Part shown: positions 33,405-41,638 of the stretch, in pieces | Layout of the letters: the number at the start of each line of letters is the position of its first letter | Position numbering within the stretch: position 1 is the first letter of the stretch | Program-made: the position numbers and the translations under genes | Assembly (NCBI GenBank): GCA_910587295.1 | Contig: CAJULP010000022.1 | Span: 1 to 64,000 of the forward strand | Length of the DNA stretch: 64,000 nt | From: an uncultured Lachnospiraceae bacterium | GTDB lineage: Bacteria > Bacillota > Clostridia > Lachnospirales > Lachnospiraceae | Direction of reading: 5' to 3' | Notes under the pieces: model-generated | Database searches by the model: none | What the model saw: the letters and a program-made list of their open reading frames with translations, nothing else | What the model was told of the DNA's origin: nothing

Positions 33405-34589
33405 ATGAAAAAGAAGATTTTATCAGTTGTATTGTGTACGGCTATGGTAACATCCATGCTGGTAGGGTGCGGCGGAAAAGAAAAAGAGTCCTCAGCACCG
33501 GCTGCAGATGACAGCACTTCCAAAACGATAGCGGAATCAACTCCCGCAGAGGATTCTTCAAGTGAGGAAACACCTGCAGGGGAAAGCGCAGGCGGCGATT
33601 TCAAGTTTGAAATTATCGTAAAGAGCTACCAGTCATCTTACTGGCAGGCAGCCGTTACCGGCGTTAACCAGGCAGCGGAAGAATTAGGCGTTACCGTATC
33701 CTGTACAGGACCTAACGCAGAATCTGACATTGCAGATCAGGTAAATATGTTGAACAGTGCGATCAACAACGCACCCGACGGGATCGGCCTTGCAGCTTGT
33801 GATCAGGATGCATGCCTTGACGCATTGCAGGTAGCTATGGATAAAGGTATTCCGGTAGTATGTTTTGACTCCGGTATCCCGAAAGCTCCCGCAGGTTCTG
33901 TACTTTCCACCATTGCAACTGACAACTATGGTGCAGGCGCAACAGCGGCAGATAATCTTTATGCAGCTTTGAAAGAGAAGATCGCAGGCGCAACAGCACC
34001 GGTAAGGGTCGGTGAAGTGAACCAGGAAGCAACATCAGAATCCATTACAAGCCGCGGCCTTGGATTTATTGACAAGTTCAGTGAGCTTGCAACGGCAGAC
34101 GGAAAGAAAGTTGCGGTTGTCGGAAATGAATATTATGTAAATAACTGTAAAGATGCAGGCGATGAAGCGTCAGCAGATATCATTATTGAAGTAGCGGTTC
34201 CCGCACAGACGACCGTTGAGCTTTGCGCAACAGAAGCTTCTGTTATTTTGAATAAGGCAGACACCATTGGTATGTTTGGTTCTAACCAGGTTGCAGCAGA
34301 AGGTATCCTTACTGCAAACGGCAACTTAGGCGTTTTGGGAAGCGATGCGGCGGCAGGCGACATCCTTGCGGCAGGTTTTGACGCAGGTTCCGTAATCAAG
34401 GGCGCGATCAAAGACGGTACAATGTTTGGTGCGGTTACGCAGTCACCTTTGGCAATGGGTATCAAGACAGTTGAAACCTTAAATGCAATCGCAAGCGGCG
34501 AAACAGTAAGCGATATTCCTACCGATGGTTATTGGTACGACAGCACAAATATGGAAGATGATTCCATCGCTCCGAACCTTTATGACTAA
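33405..34589 (+). CDS. Sugar-binding lipoprotein (RbsB type)
   Basis: A 394-aa substrate-binding protein with signal peptide and lipobox MLVGC (Cys23), an acidic Ser/Thr/Pro linker to about residue 65, and a Peripla_BP_4 domain (IIVKSYQSSYWQAAVTGVNQAAEELG, PVVCFDSGIP). Strong TTAGGAGG precedes ATG 33405. A TTGACA at 33359 may mark an extra internal promoter to raise its dose. Two hairpins follow the gene. Confidence 0.92.
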   Translation: MKKKILSVVLCTAMVTSMLVGCGGKEKESSAPAADDSTSKTIAESTPAEDSSSEETPAGESAGGDFKFEIIVKSYQSSYWQAAVTGVNQAAEELGVTVSCTGPNAESDIADQVNMLNSAINNAPDGIGLAACDQDACLDALQVAMDKGIPVVCFDSGIPKAPAGSVLSTIATDNYGAGATAADNLYAALKEKIAGATAPVRVGEVNQEATSESITSRGLGFIDKFSELATADGKKVAVVGNEYYVNNCKDAGDEASADIIIEVAVPAQTTVELCATEASVILNKADTIGMFGSNQVAAEGILTANGNLGVLGSDAAAGDILAAGFDAGSVIKGAIKDGTMFGAVTQSPLAMGIKTVETLNAIASGETVSDIPTDGYWYDSTNMEDDSIAPNLYD

Positions 34590-34666
34590 TTAGCGGACGC
34601 TAAGAAAGATTTATCAGAAACTGTCAATTGTGTTGTGTAGTAGTAAAATTAATTTGGTTATCAGAG

Positions 34667-34693
34667 AAAGGAACGGGAATGCCTCGTTCCTTT
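34667..34693 (+). terminator. Hairpin after the binding-protein gene
   Basis: AAAGGAACG (34667-34675) pairs perfectly with CGTTCCTTT (34685-34693). A short T-tract is inside the right arm. Probably acts together with the stronger hairpin 20 bp downstream. Confidence 0.55.
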
Positions 34694-34710
34694 CTAACTA
34701 ATCCGGAAGG

Positions 34711-34737
34711 AAAACAGTTTTATCTTAAAACTGTTTT
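34711..34737 (+). terminator. Bidirectional terminator between importer and AraC genes
   Basis: AAAACAGTTTTA (34711-34722) and TAAAACTGTTTT (34726-34737) form a perfect 12-bp stem with a 3-nt loop and A/T tracts on both strands. The AraC gene ends at 34742 from the other side. Confidence 0.75.
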
Positions 34738-34741
34738 AAGA

Positions 34742-35599
34742 TCAGTGTTTCATCTGGAGCTGGTATTGTTTGGGTGTTGTATGCTTATACCGCTTAAACA
34801 TTTTGATGAAGTAACTGCAGTCGTTGAAGCCGCAGTCGTAGGCAATGGAAGTGATAGGGGAATCCGTTGTGCATAAAAGCCCGCAGGCCCGTTCAATACG
34901 GTAATAGTTGATATAGTCGGTAGGCGTCCTATGGGCAAATGCCTGAAAATACCTGCAAAAGTATTTGGGCGACATGCCGGAGATCTGGGACAACTGTTTT
35001 AAGGTGATCTCTGAAAAATAGTGGTTTTCTATATATTCAAAAACGGGCTTTAACTGGTTGGAATGGCGGAAAGGAATTGCCGGTAAGGGTGTGCTTTCCC
35101 CCAAATGTTTTTCCCCGATGATAAGACCGAAAAGAGAAAGCAGCGCACCTACGGCCATCAGTTCATGGCCCGGATTGTCAGTTGCCATGGCGTCAAAAGC
35201 CTGGCTGACTGCCGCACACAAGCAGGGGGATTCTAAGGTGATCAGTGCAGGGGCAGGGATTTCCTGATGTTTTATTCTTTTCAGATGCTGGCGGCAGGTA
35301 TCCGAACGCAGAAAAAGAATATCAAGGTCAAAGACGATGCATTCATAAACGCAGTCATTTGGCATTCCCCCATGTAAAGCGCCGCCCGGGATCAGGAGGC
35401 TTTCCCCAGGGTTTGCGGGGACTTCAATGCCTGAGAGCATCAGACGGAAGGTTCCGCTTAGGATTTTGACGATCTCAAATTCCTTATGCCAATGGAAAGG
35501 CATTTCATACCGGGGATGGTTTTCATCTACGTGATAAAATGCGATGGGAAATTCCTTTGTTCCATGTATTTGTTTTTCATTGTAATCCAGATAAAGCAT
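34742..35599 (-). CDS. AraC-family regulator of the fucose genes
   Basis: A 285-aa regulator. The N-terminal cupin domain (YEMPFHWHKEFEIVKILSG, LIPGGALHGG) binds the effector. The C-terminal double helix-turn-helix (ITLKQLSQISGMSPKYFCRYF, DCGFNDCSYFIKMFKRYKHTTP) binds DNA. It is transcribed divergently from fucI and separated from it by a 132-bp region with an inverted repeat. The AraC/RhaS-type setting suggests activation by L-fucose or L-rhamnose. Confidence 0.88.
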   Translation of the reverse strand: MLYLDYNEKQIHGTKEFPIAFYHVDENHPRYEMPFHWHKEFEIVKILSGTFRLMLSGIEVPANPGESLLIPGGALHGGMPNDCVYECIVFDLDILFLRSDTCRQHLKRIKHQEIPAPALITLESPCLCAAVSQAFDAMATDNPGHELMAVGALLSLFGLIIGEKHLGESTPLPAIPFRHSNQLKPVFEYIENHYFSEITLKQLSQISGMSPKYFCRYFQAFAHRTPTDYINYYRIERACGLLCTTDSPITSIAYDCGFNDCSYFIKMFKRYKHTTPKQYQLQMKH

Positions 35600-35654
35600 G
35601 GCGTTCTCCTTGGTGTGAAGACAGAAAGTGAATATTGTTATATTTTAAGCTATT

Positions 35655-35687
35655 ATATCACAATGCGTTTTGGGAAACGAGTGATAT
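35655..35687 (+). promoter_or_regulatory. Inverted repeat in the araC-fucI divergent region
   Basis: ATATCAC (35655-35661) and GTGATAT (35681-35687) are perfect complements 26 bp apart. They lie in the 132-bp divergent region, close to AT-rich -10-like sequence for fucI. Possible operator for the AraC protein, although AraC sites are more often direct repeats. Confidence 0.35.
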
Positions 35688-35731
35688 TATTATATTAATA
35701 GCATTGATTTTATTTAAGGAGGTAAAAGAAA

Positions 35732-37525
35732 ATGGCAGAAAACAGAATGATTGGGGATTATCCGGTAATAGGTATCAGGCCTACCATTGACGGAAGAAGA
35801 GGGTATTTGAAGGTAAGGGAATCGCTGGAAGAGCAGACCATGAATATGGCAAAATCCGCAGCGAAGCTTTTTGCTGAAAACCTGAAATATTCCAATGGTG
35901 AGCCTGTGAAAGTGGTGATTGCGGATACTACCATCGGCCGTGTGGGGGAAACAGCGGCATGTGCGGAAAAATTTAAAAAAGAAGGGGTTTCCATTACCCT
36001 TACCGTGACACCCTGCTGGTGCTATGGCGCAGAGACCATGGATATGGATCCCCTGACGATCAAAGGGGTATGGGGCTTTAACGGAACGGAAAGGCCGGGT
36101 GCGGTTTATCTTGCAAGCGTCCTTGCTACCCATGCACAAAAAGGACTTCCCGCATTTGGAATCTACGGACATGACGTACAGAATGCGGACGCAACGGATA
36201 TTCCTGAGGATGTGAAAGAAAAGCTCCTGCGCTTTGGCCGCGCGGCAGTGGCAGCGGCTACCATGAGAGGGAAATCTTACCTGCAGATCGGTTCTATCTG
36301 TATGGGAATCGGCGGTTCCATCATCGAACCTGCGTTTATCGAAGAATACCTTGGTATGCGTGTGGAATCCGTAGACGAAGTGGAGATCATCCGCCGCATG
36401 ACAGAAGAAATTTACGATAAGGCAGAATTTGAAAAAGCTCTTGCATGGACAAAGGAAAAATGCAAGGAAGGATTTGACAAGAATCCGGAAGCAGTGCAGA
36501 AGTCTGCGGAAGAAAAGGAAAAAGACTGGGAATTTGTAGTTAAGATGATGATCATCATCAAGGATTTGATGAACGGGAATCCGAACCTGCCGGAAGGAAG
36601 GGAAGAGGAAATGGTCGGACATAACGCCATTGCGGCAGGCTTCCAGGGCCAGAGACAGTGGACAGACTTTTATCCCAACTGTGACTTCCCTGAGGCATTG
36701 CTCAACACTTCCTTTGACTGGAACGGGGCAAGGGAGCCTTACGTACTGGCAACGGAAAATGACGTGTTAAACGGCCTTGGCATGATGTTTATGAAGCTGC
36801 TTACCAACCGTGCACAGATTTTTGCGGACGTGCGTACCTATTGGAGCCCGGAGGCAGTTAAGAAAGCGACCGGTTATGATTTAGAGGGCGTTGCAAAGGA
36901 TGCAGGCGGATTTATCCATCTGATCAACTCCGGTGCGGCATGTCTGGATGCCTGTGGACAGGCAAAGGATGAAAACGGCAATGGCGTGATGAAGCCCTGG
37001 TATGAAGTAACGAAGGAAGATCAGGAAGCGATCCTTAAGGCCACCACATGGAATGCGGCAGATTTCGGCTATTTCAGGGGCGGCGGTTTCTCCTCCCGTT
37101 TTGTAACGGAAGCGGAAATGCCGGTGACCATGATCCGTCTGAACCTTGTAAAAGGCCTGGGACCTATGCTGCAGATTGCAGAAGGCTGGACCGTGAAACT
37201 GCCTGAGGAAGTGACAGACGTTCTTTGGAAGAGGACAGACTATACATGGCCTTGTACCTGGTTTGCACCCAGAACCACAGGTGAGGGCGCATTTAAGACG
37301 GCATATGACGTGATGAACAACTGGGGAGCAAACCACGGTGCAATCAGCTATGGGCATATCGGAGCAGACCTGATCACTATGTGTTCTATGCTGCGTATCC
37401 CTGTTGCAATGCACAACGTGCCGGAAGAAAAGATCTTCAGGCCTGCGGCATGGAATGCTTTTGGAATGGATAAGGAAGGGCAGGACTACAGGGCTTGCCA
37501 GACCTATGGACCGCTTTACAAATAA
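35732..37525 (+). CDS. fucI: L-fucose isomerase
   Basis: A 597-aa enzyme converting L-fucose to L-fuculose. It has the FucI start pattern YPVIGIRPTIDGRRGYLKVRESLEEQTMNMA, metal and catalytic regions around IYGHDVQNADATDIPEDV and SICMGIGGSIIEPAFIEEYLGMRVESVDEVEI, and the C-terminal NWGANHGAISYGHIGADL. Length matches the family (about 590 aa). AAGGAGG lies 8 nt before ATG 35732. It is followed after 15 nt by the sugar kinase. Confidence 0.96.
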   Translation: MAENRMIGDYPVIGIRPTIDGRRGYLKVRESLEEQTMNMAKSAAKLFAENLKYSNGEPVKVVIADTTIGRVGETAACAEKFKKEGVSITLTVTPCWCYGAETMDMDPLTIKGVWGFNGTERPGAVYLASVLATHAQKGLPAFGIYGHDVQNADATDIPEDVKEKLLRFGRAAVAAATMRGKSYLQIGSICMGIGGSIIEPAFIEEYLGMRVESVDEVEIIRRMTEEIYDKAEFEKALAWTKEKCKEGFDKNPEAVQKSAEEKEKDWEFVVKMMIIIKDLMNGNPNLPEGREEEMVGHNAIAAGFQGQRQWTDFYPNCDFPEALLNTSFDWNGAREPYVLATENDVLNGLGMMFMKLLTNRAQIFADVRTYWSPEAVKKATGYDLEGVAKDAGGFIHLINSGAACLDACGQAKDENGNGVMKPWYEVTKEDQEAILKATTWNAADFGYFRGGGFSSRFVTEAEMPVTMIRLNLVKGLGPMLQIAEGWTVKLPEEVTDVLWKRTDYTWPCTWFAPRTTGEGAFKTAYDVMNNWGANHGAISYGHIGADLITMCSMLRIPVAMHNVPEEKIFRPAAWNAFGMDKEGQDYRACQTYGPLYK

Positions 37526-37540
37526 AAGCAGGAGGGCAAG

Positions 37541-39028
37541 ATGGAAGAAGCCAGAAAAGAAACCAGGGTTCTTGCCATAGACTTTGGCGCGTCCAGCGGC
37601 AGGGTCATGCTGGGAACCTATGACGGGAATAAGATTACAGCCGAAGAGATCCATCGTTTTTCCAACGATCCGGTGATCGTGAACGGAACCATGTATTGGG
37701 ATGTGCTCCGGTTATTCCATGAGATTAAGCAGGGGCTTATCAAGGCAAAGGCTTATGGCGGTGCGGACAGCATTGGAGTGGATACCTGGGGAGTTGATTT
37801 CGGACTTTTGGATGAAGATGGTTATCTTTTGGAAAATCCGGTGCATTACCGGGATAAACGGACGGAAGGAATCTTGGAGAAAGGTTTTTCGCTTATCCCG
37901 AGGGAACACTTTTACGAGATTACCGGAAATCAGTTTATGGAGATCAATACGGCCTTCCAGCTTTTAGCTTTAAAAGAGCAGCGCCCGGAGTTACTTGACC
38001 GGGCTGCCTGCCTTTTGCTTATGCCTGACTTATTTAATTATTTTCTGTCAGGGGTAAAGAAAAGCGAGAGGTCTATCGTATCCACTACCCAGATGAGCAA
38101 TCCAAATGAGCCTGGCTGGGTATGGGAAGTTGCCGACAAGTTTGGCATACCAGAGAAGATCTTAACGCAGGTGGTGCCTACAGGAACCTTGCTTGGACCA
38201 ATCCAGGAGGAACTTCAGGAAGAACTTGGGATAGGCCCTATAGACGTGATCGCGGTTGCAGGGCATGACACCCAGTGCGCATTGACTGCCGTGCCTTCCA
38301 AGGAAGATGATTTTATCTTTGTGAGCTGCGGAACCTGGTCATTATTTGGAACGGAACTTGCGGAACCTGTATTGACCAGACAGTCTCAGGAGTTGAATAT
38401 CACAAATGAGACGGGAACGGATGGCAAGACCTCATTCCTAAAAAATATCATTGGTTTGTGGCTGGTGCAGGAGAGCAGGCGGCAATGGATCAGGGAAGGG
38501 AAAGAGTTTAGTTTTTCCGAGCTGGAAAAATTAGCCCAGGAAGCGGAACCGTTCAGGAGTTTTATCGACCCTGACGCACCGGAATTTGCGCCGGCCGGGA
38601 ATGTGCCAAGGCGGATTCGGGAGTATTGCGCGCGCACCGGGCAGAAGGTTCCGGAAACGGAAGGGGAAATCGTGCGTTGCATCAATGAAAGCCTTGCCTT
38701 AAAATACCGCTATGCTTTGGAAGAAATCAAGGCATGTACCGGTAAGGAATATCATGCGATCCACATGGTGGGCGGCGGGATCAAGAGTGAACTTCTTTGC
38801 AGGTTCACGGCGCATGCCAGCAAGATCCCCGTGATCGCAGGACCGGTGGAAGCTACGGTGTTTGGGAATATTGCAATCCAGCTTATGGCGAAAGGGATTG
38901 TTAAAGATCTTAAGGAAGCAAGGAAGGTAATTGCAAATTCAGAAGCGACAGTCACCTATGAACCGGAAAATGGCGGTAAATGGGATGAAGCTTATGAGTT
39001 TTATAAGAAGGAGATTTTAGGGAAGTAG
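37541..39028 (+). CDS. FGGY sugar kinase, L-fuculokinase/rhamnulokinase
   Basis: A 495-aa kinase with FGGY N-terminal motif AIDFGASSGRVMLG, catalytic region IGVDTWGVDFGLLD, and ATP site (SCGTWSLFGTE, MVGGGIKSELLCRF). By sequence it resembles the RhaB (rhamnulokinase) branch. Its position directly after fucI argues that it phosphorylates L-fuculose, perhaps also L-rhamnulose. The product feeds the aldolase at 11368. No rhamnose isomerase is seen in the window. CAGGAGG precedes ATG 37541 and a strong terminator follows. Confidence 0.87.
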   Translation: MEEARKETRVLAIDFGASSGRVMLGTYDGNKITAEEIHRFSNDPVIVNGTMYWDVLRLFHEIKQGLIKAKAYGGADSIGVDTWGVDFGLLDEDGYLLENPVHYRDKRTEGILEKGFSLIPREHFYEITGNQFMEINTAFQLLALKEQRPELLDRAACLLLMPDLFNYFLSGVKKSERSIVSTTQMSNPNEPGWVWEVADKFGIPEKILTQVVPTGTLLGPIQEELQEELGIGPIDVIAVAGHDTQCALTAVPSKEDDFIFVSCGTWSLFGTELAEPVLTRQSQELNITNETGTDGKTSFLKNIIGLWLVQESRRQWIREGKEFSFSELEKLAQEAEPFRSFIDPDAPEFAPAGNVPRRIREYCARTGQKVPETEGEIVRCINESLALKYRYALEEIKACTGKEYHAIHMVGGGIKSELLCRFTAHASKIPVIAGPVEATVFGNIAIQLMAKGIVKDLKEARKVIANSEATVTYEPENGGKWDEAYEFYKKEILGK

Positions 39029-39038
39029 TTAAAAAAAT

Positions 39039-39078
39039 GGGAAAGAATCCTTTTGTTAATGGATTCTTTCCCGTTTTT
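39039..39078 (+). terminator. Intrinsic terminator after the kinase gene
   Basis: GGGAAAGAATCC (39039-39050) pairs perfectly with GGATTCTTTCCC (39061-39072), then GTTTTTAC. In the remaining 260 bp to 39340 I see no supported gene. An AT-rich stretch with TATTATATTATAAT-like sequence near 39270 may hold the promoter for the endonuclease gene. Confidence 0.9.
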
Positions 39079-39339
39079 ACAGTAACGGTTCAAAGCGGAG
39101 GTGATTACAGACATTGATATTCTGGAGCATAAAAACGGACGTGTAAGCCGGAAAATGCAGTTTTTTTTAAAGCACTGGATAGTGATGTAAAGAAACCCCA
39201 TGAAAATCTCAGCGTTTGCATTATTCTTTGTAAGAGCAAGTACAAGAATAGTATCTAATTTGGGTATATTATATTATAATAATAAAGAGTCTGTCTTAGG
39301 AGGGGATGTGAAGAAGACAGGTACGACAAGGAGGATAGG

Positions 39340-39984
39340 ATGAAAAAGCAGACAAAAGAAAAACTGGCATTGGAGATCATAGAAAGGCTTAAGGCGGAAT
39401 ACCCGGATGCGGAGTGTACGCTGGATTATAATCAGGCATGGAAGCTTTTGGTAAGCGTTCGTCTGGCGGCCCAGTGTACGGATGCCAGGGTCAATGTGGT
39501 GGTGGAAGGTCTTTACGCAAAGTTCCCGGATGTGGAGGCTTTGGCGGCAGCGGAGGTTTCTGAGATTGAGGAGATTGTAAAGCCCTGCGGGTTAGGGCAC
39601 AGCAAGGCGCGGGACATCAGCGCCTGCATGAAAATACTGAAAGAAAAATATGACGGGAATGTTCCGGATGACTTTGACGCTCTGCTTAAATTGCCGGGAG
39701 TGGGCAGGAAAAGCGCAAACCTGATCATGGGGGATGTGTTCGGGAAGCCGGCCATTGTGACGGACACTCACTGTATCCGGCTGGTAAACCGTATGGGGCT
39801 GGTGGATGGCATTAAGGATCCGAAAAAGGTGGAGATGGAGCTGTGGAAGATCATACCGCCGGAAGAAGGAAACGATTTCTGTCACCGGCTGGTAAACCAT
39901 GGAAGAGAAGTGTGTACGGCAAGGACAAAGCCCTATTGTGAAAGGTGCTGCTTACAGGATATCTGTAAGAAGGCCGGCGTTTGA
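39340..39984 (+). CDS. nth: Endonuclease III (DNA glycosylase/AP lyase)
   Basis: A 214-aa base-excision repair enzyme. The helix-hairpin-helix LPGVGRKSANLIMG holds the catalytic Lys and VTDTHCIRL the catalytic Asp. The C-terminal [4Fe-4S] loop is C-X7-C-X2-C-X5-C (CTARTKPYCERCCLQDIC), one residue longer in the first gap than the classical C-X6. GACAAGGAGG lies 6 nt before ATG 39340. A housekeeping gene between catabolic clusters. Confidence 0.95.
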   Translation: MKKQTKEKLALEIIERLKAEYPDAECTLDYNQAWKLLVSVRLAAQCTDARVNVVVEGLYAKFPDVEALAAAEVSEIEEIVKPCGLGHSKARDISACMKILKEKYDGNVPDDFDALLKLPGVGRKSANLIMGDVFGKPAIVTDTHCIRLVNRMGLVDGIKDPKKVEMELWKIIPPEEGNDFCHRLVNHGREVCTARTKPYCERCCLQDICKKAGV

Positions 39985-40093
39985 TTTGGCAGGTGTAGAG
40001 AAAACGGAGAGAAATACCCCTAATTTTTCTGCAAAAATCGGTAATACTTACGATAAGGTATGAAAAGAGTGCAGAAAGGTAAAAGATAGAAAC

Positions 40094-41440
40094 ATGGAGT
40101 CAATTTGGAACAGTACCGTAGAAATACCGCCAAGGAATGCATTGGAAGAGGATATTTCAGTCGAGGCCGTAGTGATCGGCGCAGGTATGGCAGGAATATT
40201 AACAGCTTATCTGCTCAAGGAAAACGGCGTTGGCACAGTGGTGTTAGAAGCGGACCGAATCGGGTCCGGGCAGACAGGGAACACCACGGCTAAAATTACC
40301 AGTCAGCATGGGCTTTGCTATGAGAAGATGATCGGGCAGATTGGGAAGAAAAAAGCATCCCTTTATGGGAGAGCCCATGAAGAAGCGATTTTGGAATATG
40401 AAAGGATTATTTCTAAGGAACATATCGCCTGCCATTTTCAAAAACTTCCCGCCTATCTTTATTCCGCCTGCCAGTGGCACCAGCTTGAAAAGGAAGCGCA
40501 GGCGGCACAGGCTATAGGGCTTCCTGCAAAATTTCTGGCGAAAGCAGACTGCCCGGTTCCTCATATAGGAGTGGTCCGCTTTGAGAATCAGGCCCAGTTT
40601 CATCCGCTGGAGTTTATAAAAGCTGTTTCAAGTGATTTGGAGATATATGAAAAAACAAAAGTGATATCGGTCAGGGGGAACAGGGTTCATACTGACCGGG
40701 GGAATGTCACTGCGGAGAATATCATTTTTGCATCCCATTATCCGTTTGTCAATGTGCCGGGATTCTTTTTTATAAGGCAGCATCAGGAAAGAAGCTGTGT
40801 GGCAGCCTTTGAAAATGCCGGAACGTTAAACGGCATGTATTACGGTATTGACGAAGGAAGTCTTTCACTGCGCAGCTTTGAAAACATGATCCTGGCAGGG
40901 GGAGGCTCTTACCGTACCGGGCAAAATGAAACAGGCGGCAAATATGATGGGATCAGGCAGCAAATGAAACGGTATTTTCCCGGTGCAAGGGAATTGGCTT
41001 TCTGGTCGGCGCAGGACTGTATGCCTCATGACCATTTGCCCATGATCGGAAATTTTTCCCTGTTTAGGCCTGCATGGTACGTGGAGACGGGATTCTGGAA
41101 ATGGGGGATGACTTCCTCTATGCTTTCGGCAATGATCGTGAGGGATGAAATCTGTGGAATCGATAATCCTTATGAAAGGTTGTTTTCTCCGCAGAGGATA
41201 CATCCTTTTGTGGCGGCTGGTGGGTTTGCGGGGGATCTGGCAGTAAGCGTCAGAGAGCTTACGAAAGGGATTTTTCCGCCCAAAAGTAAAGAAGGAAAAG
41301 TGCTCAGGTGTCCGCATATGGGGTGCAGGCTCTATTGGAATGAGGATGAACACAGTTGGGACTGCCCCTGCCACGGTTCCAGGTTTGGGGAGGATGGGAA
41401 GCTTGTGGACTGCCCGGCACAGACCGGCTTGCAAAAGTAG
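40094..41440 (+). CDS. FAD-dependent oxidoreductase with C-terminal Rieske domain
   Basis: A 448-aa fusion. The N-terminal DAO-type flavin domain has AVVIGAGMAGILTAYLLKENG and a GSGQTGNTTAKIT segment. The C-terminal 55 residues form a Rieske [2Fe-2S] site, RCPHMGC and CPCHGSRF (C-X-H and C-X2-H ligands). Relatives occur widely in clostridia without assigned substrate. Redox partner or amine/hydroxy-acid oxidation is possible. Weak ribosome site (AAAGGTAAAAG). A terminator follows. Confidence 0.85.
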   Translation: MESIWNSTVEIPPRNALEEDISVEAVVIGAGMAGILTAYLLKENGVGTVVLEADRIGSGQTGNTTAKITSQHGLCYEKMIGQIGKKKASLYGRAHEEAILEYERIISKEHIACHFQKLPAYLYSACQWHQLEKEAQAAQAIGLPAKFLAKADCPVPHIGVVRFENQAQFHPLEFIKAVSSDLEIYEKTKVISVRGNRVHTDRGNVTAENIIFASHYPFVNVPGFFFIRQHQERSCVAAFENAGTLNGMYYGIDEGSLSLRSFENMILAGGGSYRTGQNETGGKYDGIRQQMKRYFPGARELAFWSAQDCMPHDHLPMIGNFSLFRPAWYVETGFWKWGMTSSMLSAMIVRDEICGIDNPYERLFSPQRIHPFVAAGGFAGDLAVSVRELTKGIFPPKSKEGKVLRCPHMGCRLYWNEDEHSWDCPCHGSRFGEDGKLVDCPAQTGLQK

Positions 41441-41475
41441 GAAAGGCGAATGGCTTGCAGAAAGATATTATTTTA

Positions 41476-41513
41476 GCAGGGAATTTCCAATTTGGAATTG
41501 CCTGCTTTTTTTT
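41476..41513 (+). terminator. Intrinsic terminator after the FAD-Rieske gene
   Basis: GCAGGGAATTTCCAA pairs with TTTGGAATTGCCTGC (to 41505) with small mismatches, followed by eight T. Separates the gene from the ADP-ribosylglycohydrolase cluster. Confidence 0.85.
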
Positions 41514-41557
41514 GATTGTGCAATATTAATAAAAAATATAAAATTTTGCAATATCTA

Positions 41558-41586
41558 TTGACATATTGCACAGAAGTGATTATATT
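41558..41586 (+). promoter_or_regulatory. Promoter of the LacI-kinase cluster
   Basis: TTGACA (41558-41563), a 17-bp spacer, then TATATT (41581-41586). The -35 is embedded in the inverted repeat TGCAATAT (41547-41554) / ATATTGCA (41563-41570). Confidence 0.78.
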
Positions 41587-41606
41587 AAACTAAAGGAAAA
41601 AAGTTT

Positions 41607-41622
41607 AGGAAAATATTTTCCT
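41607..41622 (+). promoter_or_regulatory. 16-bp perfect palindrome, candidate operator
   Basis: AGGAAAATATTTTCCT lies 20-36 bp downstream of the -10 and 17 bp before the start of the LacI-kinase fusion, where a LacI-family protein would block transcription. The core lacks the usual central CG of LacI operators, so binding by the encoded regulator is inference. Confidence 0.5.
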
Positions 41623-41638
41623 GACAAAGGTACAGACG

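Noticed and set aside
35714..36622. 302-codon open frame on the minus strand opposite fucI
   Set aside because: It is antisense to a well-conserved isomerase, has a Cys/His-rich composition typical of reverse-complement translation, and has no ribosome site.
36881..37654. 257-codon minus-strand frame over the end of fucI and start of the kinase
   Set aside because: Spans two real genes and shows no family signature. Antisense shadow.
39079..39300. Short open frames between the kinase terminator and the endonuclease gene
   Set aside because: Under 35 codons, or antisense with poor ribosome sites; no conserved motif.
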